Source: an uncultured Eubacteriales bacterium (GTDB lineage: Bacteria; Bacillota_A; Clostridia; Christensenellales; Aristaeellaceae). From it: a stretch of DNA of 5,878 nucleotides. Of this stretch, positions 1 to 4,303 are shown piece by piece. The stretch lies in contig CADBLV010000105.1 of assembly GCA_902795555.1 (NCBI GenBank), positions 1 through 5,878 of the forward strand, written 5' to 3'. The notes beneath the pieces were generated by a model, which ran no database searches, was not told the origin of the DNA, and saw only the letters and a program-made list of their open reading frames with translations. Position 1 is the stretch's first letter. Every line of letters starts with the position of its first letter. Made by a program: the position numbers and the translations under genes.

Positions 1-84
1 CGCGGGTTTAATCGACAGAGAACCATGGAAGGCCGATTTATACTGGGTTTGCGGGTTGCTGAGGAGCAGATCTGAACCCGTTCC

Positions 85-189
85 ATGACGGTCATGTACA
101 GTCAGATCTAAAAACCCCTTTAGGGCAGAATTTTTCAGAAAAAAATCCTCTATAGGGAAGTTTTGGAATTGAGGGTACATGACTGTCAT
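85..189. promoter_or_regulatory. Pair of palindromic operator-like sites upstream of the phage-type regulator
   Basis: Two copies of the palindrome ATGACNGTCAT lie at 85-95 (ATGACGGTCAT) and 179-189 (ATGACTGTCAT), with centres 94 bp apart. The match extends to 15 bases in opposite orientation: the bottom strand of 85-99 and the top strand of 175-189 both read GTACATGAC[C/T]GTCAT. The left copy is nested inside an 8-bp inverted repeat (AGATCTGA at 68-75, TCAGATCT at 102-109). A GAAC-CC-GTTC dyad sits at 74-83. Paired dyads in an AT-rich leader ahead of a regulator-like gene are typical of repressor binding sites. Which protein would bind is unknown, and no clear -35/-10 pair was found here. 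Confidence 0.4.
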
Positions 190-255
190 ATTCCAGACTG
201 AGAGGAGCATTTTCAAGCGTGAAAAAAGATCGAATGATTTACGGAGGTTGATGCC

Positions 256-714
256 ATGAGTATGATGTGGCAGTATCTGGACAAGCGGTCGGCTACGATC
301 GCGGCGATTATGGACTACAACAACATGAAATTCATCATCCGGGACACCGGCGATGAAATCCGGGGTGTGTATGAAGGCGTGACCGGCGTGAGCAGCCCGA
401 AGCTGGACGACATGCCGAAAGCGCACAATCCTGCTGCCGGCGAGGAACGCACCATCAAGGCGATTGAAGAGATTAACGTTTTACAGGAGCGATACAGGCA
501 GGCCTGTGAATACATGGCCTGGTTTCAGCCGGCCTGGGATGCACTTTCGGAAGATGACCAATTTGTACTGGATACCTTCTACCGCAGCGCGAACACATAC
601 GGATCCGGGGCGGCGGATGTTGTCGGCGAACGGTTCTGCATTGAGCGGAGCTCTGTATACCGGAAGAAGAACCGGGCGCTGGAGAACCTGACCACATTGC
701 TGTACGGGAAATGA
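256..714 (+). CDS. Phage/ICE-type small regulator with C-terminal helix-turn-helix (sigma-70 region 4-like)
   Basis: A 152-residue soluble protein with no signal peptide or membrane segment. The start is set by GGAGG at 243-247, eight bases before the ATG. The C-terminal third, about residues 98-147 (SEDDQFVLDTFYR, then GAADVVGERFCIERSSVYRKKNRALENL), has the layout of a sigma-70 region 4-like helix-turn-helix: a helix that ends the 'D..vL..fY' segment, a turn, and a recognition helix around ERSSVYRKKNRAL. Residues 1-95 are rich in Trp, Tyr and Met and have no motif I can name. From memory, proteins of this pattern (MWQYLDKR..T start, AGEER in the middle, EYMAWF.PAWD) occur in prophages and integrative elements of Clostridia, often annotated as hypothetical or sigma-like, where related small proteins act as late-gene activators. 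Base composition is lower in GC than the downstream genes. No terminase or other phage gene follows, so it may be a remnant. The gene call is firm; the function is an inference. Confidence 0.72.
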   Translation: MSMMWQYLDKRSATIAAIMDYNNMKFIIRDTGDEIRGVYEGVTGVSSPKLDDMPKAHNPAAGEERTIKAIEEINVLQERYRQACEYMAWFQPAWDALSEDDQFVLDTFYRSANTYGSGAADVVGERFCIERSSVYRKKNRALENLTTLLYGK

Positions 715-756
715 TGATTGTCCAAAACATGGGACGATTTATATGCTATTCCCGTG

Positions 757-762
757 TATAAT
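757..762 (+). promoter_or_regulatory. Possible sigma-A type -10 box
   Basis: A perfect TATAAT stands 43 bases after the stop of the phage-type gene. No good TTGACA-like -35 lies at 16-18 bp. The nearest candidates are weak (around 732-739), so the promoter may need an activator, perhaps the product of the gene just upstream. Transcription would start near 768-770 and meet the terminator at 787-817 after roughly 45-50 bases. Confidence 0.35.
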
Positions 763-786
763 GATAGCGTGGAAAATCCGGAAAGG

Positions 787-817
787 CTCCGTGGGCCGGC
801 GCTCACGGGGTTTTCTT
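787..817 (+). terminator. Rho-independent terminator
   Basis: CTCCGTGGGC (787-796) pairs with GCTCACGGGG (801-810) over ten positions, including two G-U pairs, around a CGGC tetraloop. TTTTCTT follows at 811-817. The hairpin is GC-rich and close to the T-run, as expected for an intrinsic terminator. It would end transcription coming from the phage-type gene or from the TATAAT box at 757. Confidence 0.65.
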
Positions 818-907
818 GTCGGTCTTAGAGGACTGGACCGACGGAACAAAAAGGGTCGACCCATCCGTTCCGCGAGAAAAAGGAACCGTCCCCTTTTCTC
901 AAAAGGG
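818..907. repeat. Chain of short inverted repeats
   Basis: Four adjoining or overlapping inverted repeats follow the terminator. GTCGGTC (818-824) pairs with GACCGAC (836-842). CGGAAC (842-847) pairs with GTTCCG (867-872) and encloses the 10-bp palindrome GGGTCGACCC (853-862). GAGAAAA (874-880) pairs with TTTTCTC (894-900). CCCTTTT (891-897) pairs with AAAAGGG (901-907). The last two share bases and exclude each other. The string AACCGTCCCCTTTT resembles the palindromic ends of REP-like interspersed repeats, but no transposase is nearby. A mobile, non-coding repeat remnant is the simplest reading. Confidence 0.5.
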
Positions 908-908
908 C

Positions 909-1063
909 GGTTACACTCAAAAAAAGTTACACTAAAACTTCGAAAGCGCCGGAAGCGTTGAAATATAAGGGATTGCGGGGAGGGGGCGGTTACACTCACG
1001 AAAAACGGCCCGGACACGGAAACGCCGGAAGCGTTGAAAAATAAGGGGTTGCGGGGTGTTCCT
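909..1063. repeat. Two tandem copies of a 76-79 bp repeat (GGTTACACTCA unit)
   Basis: GGTTACACTCA begins the units at 909, 988 and 1064, spaced 79 and 76 bp. A second block occurs at 947-980 and 1023-1056 and matches at 32 of 34 positions. It starts CGCCGGAAGCGTTGAAA and ends TTGCGGGG. Each block starts with a small hairpin: AACGC-CGGAA-GCGTT in the second copy, and AGCGC-CGGAA-GCGTT in the first, where a G-U pair replaces A-U so the stem is kept. A degenerate extra GTTACACT lies at 926-933. CGGACACGG at 1011-1019 recurs at 1121-1129, suggesting that the family continues rightwards in broken form. No coding function is apparent. Confidence 0.65.
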
Positions 1064-1110
1064 GGTTACACTCAATTTGAGTGTAACCGGGGCTCGGTTA
1101 CACTCAAATT
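1064..1110. repeat. Overlapping palindromes with mutually exclusive pairing
   Basis: Three copies of GGTTACACTCAA (1064-1075 direct, 1077-1088 inverted, 1096-1107 direct) form two competing structures. The first and second make a perfect 25-bp palindrome centred at 1076. The second and third pair over 15 perfect bases (1074-1088 with 1096-1110) around the 7-base loop GGGGCTC. Only one can form at a time. No T-run follows, so it is not a standard terminator. It lies upstream of the proposed rsmA promoter, so it may act as DNA, or as RNA if transcription starts further upstream. Confidence 0.7.
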
Positions 1111-1166
1111 ATAAAGGGGACGGACACGGGATTCGAAAATTCATGGGTGCGCCGGACAGGAAGATA

Positions 1167-1175
1167 TGGTATACT
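1167..1175 (+). promoter_or_regulatory. Extended -10 promoter for the rsmA operon
   Basis: TGGTATACT matches the extended -10 form TGnTATAAT (TATACT at 1170-1175). No recognisable -35 is present, which extended -10 promoters tolerate. A start near 1182 would leave a leader of only about 15 bases, just enough to carry the GGGAGG site (1182-1187). Confidence 0.45.
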
Positions 1176-1196
1176 GCAGACGGGAGGATGATCCGC

Positions 1197-2183
1197 ATGA
1201 GCAAGACCCAAAGCCGAATTCGGGAAAGCGCCCTTCGATACAAACATTCGCTGGGGCAGCATTTTCTCTATGACGAGGAGCTGCTGGCCGCCCTGGTGCG
1301 GGAGGCGGGAGTGACGAAGGAGGACGATGTTCTGGAAGTGGGGCCGGGATGCGGAAGCCTGACCGGGCCTCTGTGCGACGCCGCGGGGCAGGTGCTGGCT
1401 ATCGAGCTGGACGAGCGGCTGATTCCGCTGCTGAAGGGATTCCTGGCGGAGAAGAAGAACCTGACGTTGATTCAGGGGGACGTGATGACGCTGGAAATGG
1501 CGGAAGCGACGGCCTGCCTGCGAAAGCCCTTTGCCGTGGTGGCGAATATCCCTTATTACATTACGACCCCGCTGGTGCTGCGGCTGCTGGATCCCTCGCT
1601 GCCGGTGAGCCGCCTGGCCCTGATGGTGCAGAAAGAAGTGGCAGAGAAGATGCTTGCTTCTCCCGGGGACGACGGATGGGGGCCGCTGGCGATTCGATGC
1701 CAGTACTATTGTGAGGTGCGATTGGCGATGGAGGTTCCGGCGGCGTGCTTTACCCCGCCGCCGAAGGTGGACAGCGCCTTTGTGGTGCTCACCAAGCGGG
1801 ATGAGCCTGCCGTGAAGGTCAGGAGCGAGGAGATGTTCTTCCGGGTGGCCGGCGCGGCGTTTGCCCTGCGGCGGAAGACCATGCTGAACAATCTATGCGC
1901 GACCTTCCGGGTGAACCGGGCACAGGCCCTGAGCTGGATGGGAAAGGCGGGGCTGGACGAGAAGAATCGGGGAGAGAATCTGACGCTGGAGCAGCTGGGC
2001 TCTCTGGCAGACGTTATGGCGGAAGACGCCGGGAAGGCAGAGGAGAGCAAGAAAGCTGGGAAGATCAGGGAAGCCGGGAAGGTTGCGGAGACCGAAAAAA
2101 CAGGGAAGACCTGTGAGGCCGCAGAAGCCAGGAAGATCAGGAAGACCACGGAAGCAGGGAGCAAGGAGGACGGGAAAGCATGA
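1197..2183 (+). CDS. rsmA: 16S rRNA (adenine1518-N6/adenine1519-N6)-dimethyltransferase RsmA/KsgA
   Basis: RsmA uses S-adenosylmethionine to dimethylate two adjacent adenines in the 3' terminal hairpin of 16S rRNA late in 30S assembly. The 328-residue product shows GQHFL (20-24; GQNFL in many homologues), SAM motif I LEVGPGCGSLT (46-56), the acidic end of beta-2 IELDERL (69-75), the catalytic NIPYY (117-121), FTPPPKVDSAF (185-195), and the C-terminal RRKTMLNNL (225-233) and RGENLTLEQL (258-267). I chose ATG 1197 because GGGAGG ends nine bases before it and the protein then begins like the family. The frame is open back to 1056, but that adds 47 residues read through palindromes. The family core ends near residue 275. 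A further 53 residues form a repetitive Lys/Glu/Ala-rich tail with no motif I recognise. The stop overlaps the dut start by four bases (ATGA), implying coupled translation. Confidence 0.96.
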   Translation: MSKTQSRIRESALRYKHSLGQHFLYDEELLAALVREAGVTKEDDVLEVGPGCGSLTGPLCDAAGQVLAIELDERLIPLLKGFLAEKKNLTLIQGDVMTLEMAEATACLRKPFAVVANIPYYITTPLVLRLLDPSLPVSRLALMVQKEVAEKMLASPGDDGWGPLAIRCQYYCEVRLAMEVPAACFTPPPKVDSAFVVLTKRDEPAVKVRSEEMFFRVAGAAFALRRKTMLNNLCATFRVNRAQALSWMGKAGLDEKNRGENLTLEQLGSLADVMAEDAGKAEESKKAGKIREAGKVAETEKTGKTCEAAEARKIRKTTEAGSKEDGKA

Positions 2184-2662
2184 GCATTGCGAAATTCACC
2201 CATGTGTCCCCGGGGCAGTATGCCGCGGCGATGGGGAACCGGGACTGCCTGCCGATTGGGGAGATTCCGCTGCCTCGCCGGGCGACGAAGGGCAGCGCCG
2301 GATATGACTTTGTGTCGCCTGTGGAGGCGATGATCCCGCCGGGCGGCGAGGCGCTGATTCCCACCGGGATCCGGGCGGAGATGGAAGAAGGATGGGTGCT
2401 GATGCTGTTTCCCCGGAGCTCGCTGGGATTCAAAACGGGGGCGCGGCTTTGCAACACCGTCGGGATTATTGACAGCGACTATGCCTTTGCGGAGAACGAG
2501 GGGCACATCATGGTGAAGATGCGGAACCCCGGGGAGAAGCCTGTGACCATCGGGAAGGGAGACCGCTTCTGCCAGGGGGTTTTCGTTCCCTTCGGAACGG
2601 CGGAGGAGCCGGAAACGACGGCGGAGCGGAAAGGCGGATTCGGATCGACCGGCGGACGATGA
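2180..2662 (+). CDS. dut: dUTP diphosphatase (homotrimeric dUTPase)
   Basis: The enzyme hydrolyses dUTP to dUMP and pyrophosphate, keeping uracil out of DNA and feeding thymidylate synthesis. All five dUTPase motifs are present in the 160-residue protein: I GSAGYDF (38-44), II PRSSLGFK (78-85), III NTVGIIDSDY (92-101, with the catalytic Asp), IV GDRFCQGVF (127-135), and V RKGGFGSTG (150-158, the mobile arm that closes over the neighbouring active site). After motif III the sequence reads AFAENEGHIMV instead of the common RGE(I/V). From memory this longer form with NEGH is shared by many Firmicute and phage dUTPases. An AGGAGG-type site at 2164-2169, inside the end of rsmA, precedes the start, which overlaps the rsmA stop. 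The stop lies inside a 44-bp tandem duplication and again forms ATGA with a micro-ORF. Length and motifs indicate a complete, active enzyme. Confidence 0.95.
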   Translation: MSIAKFTHVSPGQYAAAMGNRDCLPIGEIPLPRRATKGSAGYDFVSPVEAMIPPGGEALIPTGIRAEMEEGWVLMLFPRSSLGFKTGARLCNTVGIIDSDYAFAENEGHIMVKMRNPGEKPVTIGKGDRFCQGVFVPFGTAEEPETTAERKGGFGSTGGR

Positions 2663-2714
2663 CGGCGAAACAGAGAGTCGGATTCGGATCGACCGGCGGA
2701 CAGGGATGACGGCG
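2635..2714 (+). repeat. 44-bp tandem duplication of the dut 3' end
   Basis: A 23-base stretch encoding dUTPase motif V (2635-2657) recurs exactly at 2679-2701, 44 bp downstream. The following GATGACGGCG (2658-2667) recurs at 2705-2714 after a 3-base insertion (AGG). Sequence before each copy is also similar (13 of 18 bases for 2617-2634 against 2661-2678), so the real duplicated unit is older and longer than the exact match. The second copy lies beyond the dut stop. Confidence 0.85.
2659..2709 (+). CDS. Possible 16-residue micro-ORF repeating dUTPase motif V
   Basis: ATG at 2659 overlaps the dut stop as ATGA and opens MTAKQRVGFGSTGGQG, ending in TGA at 2707-2709. This aligns with the dUTPase C-terminus TAERKGGFGSTGGR at nine of fourteen positions. 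It is a by-product of the 44-bp duplication but has kept the motif in frame. It has no clear ribosome binding site, so any translation would depend on reinitiation after dut. It may equally be non-functional. Confidence 0.25.
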   Translation: MTAKQRVGFGSTGGQG

Positions 2715-2795
2715 GAGGATCGGACGACTGAAGACAAACGCGACCCGGAGGGAAACCGGGAGCGGGGAGGAAAGGAGCGGCGACGATGGAACTGA
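2706..2795 (+). CDS. Possible 29-residue coupled leader ORF before the GNAT-ManA gene
   Basis: The duplicated ATGA junction gives a second start at 2706 overlapping the micro-ORF stop. The frame reads MTAEDRTTEDKRDPEGNRER and continues with nine further residues, and ends at 2795, ten bases inside the next gene. It is charged and matches no family I know. It could carry terminating ribosomes across the gap to the strong site at 2765-2776, or be chance. Confidence 0.2.
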   Translation: MTAEDRTTEDKRDPEGNRERGGKERRRWN

Positions 2796-4246
2796 CGAAA
2801 GCCACGGCGGCGGATCTGACGGACGTGGTGAGCCTTTATCAGCGAGTGACAGAAGAGATGAACGCGGAAGGGCTGGACTGCTGGCGATGGGGCGAATGGC
2901 CTTCGGAGGAGATTCTCCGGAAGGAAACAGAGGCCGGCCGGCTGTATATTCAGCGGGATGAGGATACCCTGGCCGCCGCGATCGTTCTGAAACAGGAGCA
3001 GGATCCGGAATATGAAACGGCGAGCTGGACCTGCGGGATTCGACCGGGAGCGCTGCACCTGCTGGCGGTGAATCCCGCGATTCAGGGATCCGGATGGGGC
3101 GGGGGCGTGCTGGACGACGCATTGCAGCTGCTGAGACGAGCGGGATGCGACTGCGTTCGCAGCGACACGGACTGCCGGAACAGGCGGGCGATTCGCCTGT
3201 ATGAAAAAATGGGATTCCGATTTTGCGGGGGGCTCAGCCGGACGGGCTTTTCCCATCCCTTCCGATGCTACGACAAGCCGCTGAAGCGGGAAACCCCGCT
3301 GCTGCCCATTCGCATGACGCCGGCCTTTCGGGGCGGGGCTCTGACGCCCTGGGGCGGGGAGAAGCTGAAGACCGTATGGGGAAAAGACCTGCAGGAGATT
3401 CCCACGGGCGAAAGCCTGGAGGTGAGCTGCATTCCGGGGCTGGAAAGCCGGGATCCCCAGGGGCGAACGCTGACGGAGTTGGTTCGGGAATTCGGGGAAA
3501 AGATTGTCGGGCATTTTGCGGACAAGCCTTTCCCGCTGCTGCTGAAGCTGATCGACGCCCGGGAAGCCCTGAGCGTGCAGGTGCATCCGAACGACGCCTT
3601 TGCCGCCGAGAAGGAACACGGCAAGCTTGGGAAGACCGAAGCCTGGCTGATTCTGGACACACCGCCGGGCGGGGGCGAGCTGGTTTACGGCATCTGTCCG
3701 GGCACAAGCCTGAACGCTCTGAAGGCGGCCTGCCAGGAAGGGAAGGCCGTGGAAAAAATGCTGCGGAAGGTGAAGGTTCAGGCGGGGGATGTGTGCTATA
3801 TTCCGGCCGGATGCGTTCACGCGATCGGCGCGGGGATTACGCTGTATGAAATTCAGCAGTCCTCGGACATCACCTACCGCTTCTATGACTGGGACCGGAC
3901 GGACGCGGCGGGCAACCGGCGGGAGCTGCATCTGGAAAAAGCACTGGCTGTGACGAATCTCGATCTGACCCCGCTGCCGATTCGGGTCGAGCGGGCCTAC
4001 GGCGGGAAGCGGATTCTGAAGGAGAAGTACTTCACGCTGGACGTGATTCGGACGGACGACTCCGGCGTGCTGCCGCCGATTCATGATTTCGGGATGCTGA
4101 CCGTGCTGGAGGGACAGATCACCCTCCGATGGAAGAACGGCCGCATGCGGCTGAAGCGGGGAGAGACGTGCTTCCTGCCGCGGTCGGTTCCGGAGATTAC
4201 GCTGCGGGGCAAGGGCGCCGCGGCGGTGGCGCTGCCCACGGCCTGA
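2786..4246 (+). CDS. Fusion protein: GNAT N-acetyltransferase + class I mannose-6-phosphate isomerase
   Basis: This is one uninterrupted 486-residue frame with two complete domains. Residues 1-165 are a GNAT acetyltransferase: motif A is LHLLAVNPAIQGSGWGGGVL (90-109), with the acetyl-CoA-binding QGSGWG, and motif B is NRRAIRLYEKMGF (132-144). Its substrate cannot be told. Residues about 172-486 are a ManA of the small Bacillus type (about 315 residues, the usual full length), which interconverts mannose-6-phosphate and fructose-6-phosphate. Likely zinc ligands are Gln265 and His267 (SVQVHPND), Glu285 (GKTE) and His345 (AGCVHAIG). EIQQSSDITYRFYDWDR (355-371) supplies the catalytic Arg371. The C-terminal cupin half ends at PTA. 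The linker is only about seven residues. Met177 (3314) could start ManA alone but has no good ribosome binding site close upstream, so a single product is expected. Translation starts from GGAGGAAAGGAG (2766-2777). The fusion may join two neighbouring genes by loss of the first stop. Confidence 0.92.
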   Translation: MELTKATAADLTDVVSLYQRVTEEMNAEGLDCWRWGEWPSEEILRKETEAGRLYIQRDEDTLAAAIVLKQEQDPEYETASWTCGIRPGALHLLAVNPAIQGSGWGGGVLDDALQLLRRAGCDCVRSDTDCRNRRAIRLYEKMGFRFCGGLSRTGFSHPFRCYDKPLKRETPLLPIRMTPAFRGGALTPWGGEKLKTVWGKDLQEIPTGESLEVSCIPGLESRDPQGRTLTELVREFGEKIVGHFADKPFPLLLKLIDAREALSVQVHPNDAFAAEKEHGKLGKTEAWLILDTPPGGGELVYGICPGTSLNALKAACQEGKAVEKMLRKVKVQAGDVCYIPAGCVHAIGAGITLYEIQQSSDITYRFYDWDRTDAAGNRRELHLEKALAVTNLDLTPLPIRVERAYGGKRILKEKYFTLDVIRTDDSGVLPPIHDFGMLTVLEGQITLRWKNGRMRLKRGETCFLPRSVPEITLRGKGAAAVALPTA

Positions 4247-4259
4247 GAAATCGGGACAG

Positions 4260-4285
4260 GCGCGGAACTACGGCATTTCCCGCGC
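4260..4285 (+). promoter_or_regulatory. Hairpin in the manA-hflX gap
   Basis: GCGCGG (4260-4265) pairs with CCGCGC (4280-4285). The stem continues through AA/TT after a one-base bulge, leaving a loop of about nine bases. No T-run follows, so it is not an intrinsic terminator. It ends two bases before the AAAGGAG site of hflX and could affect initiation or message stability. Confidence 0.3.
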
Positions 4286-4287
4286 AG

Positions 4288-4294
4288 AAAGGAG
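4288..4294 (+). promoter_or_regulatory. Ribosome binding site that fixes the TTG start of hflX
   Basis: AAAGGAG ends nine bases before TTG 4304-4306. No ATG in the hflX frame occurs before codon 17. GTG at codon 6 (4319) is too far from this site. Confidence 0.75.
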
Positions 4295-4303
4295 CAAAGA
4301 CCT

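Larger units (their letters stand above)
715..1196. other. 482-bp gene-free, highly structured intergenic region
   Basis: No convincing coding sequence was found on either strand. Open frames here (743-961 on +, 739-1017 on -) lack ribosome binding sites, run through the hairpins and repeats, and give Arg/Lys- or Phe/Arg-rich low-complexity proteins. In order the region holds a TATAAT box (757-762), a terminator hairpin (787-817), a chain of hairpins (818-907), tandem repeats of about 76-79 bp (909-1063), a double hairpin (1064-1110), and an extended -10 element before rsmA (1167-1175). It separates the mobile-element-like left part from the housekeeping operon. Confidence 0.7.

Noticed and set aside
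74..83. GAACCCGTTC as a LexA (SOS) box
   Set aside because: Gram-positive LexA sites have GAAC and GTTC separated by four bases; here the gap is two.
1..88. Open frames from the left edge (frame 1 to 75, frame 2 to 88) as the tail of an upstream gene
   Set aside because: Two frames are open over a very short distance and neither ends in a sequence I recognise. Frame 2 (ending RSRSEPVP) is the more protein-like, but this is too little to call.
112..135. Terminator-like CCCTTTAGGG with nearby T-run
   Set aside because: The stem is only three base pairs and the T-run is displaced; too weak on either strand.
739..1017. 92-codon minus-strand frame and 72-codon plus-strand frame (743-961) in the spacer
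   Set aside because: No start signals, low-complexity basic or Phe-rich products, and both pass through hairpins and tandem repeats.
1056..1196. Upstream ATG extending RsmA by 47 residues
   Set aside because: The extension is read through the palindromes, lacks family similarity, and has no ribosome binding site; ATG 1197 has GGGAGG at the right distance. ATG 1188 abuts the GGGAGG with no spacing.
1706..4084. 792-codon open frame on the minus strand
   Set aside because: It lies opposite rsmA, dut and the GNAT-ManA gene, all with clear family motifs. Its product is Arg/Pro/Ser-rich without recognisable motifs, typical of the antisense of GC-rich genes.
3314..4246. Separate manA gene starting at Met177 of the fusion
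   Set aside because: The frame is continuous with the GNAT domain and there is no good ribosome binding site just before 3314, so one fused product is the better call.
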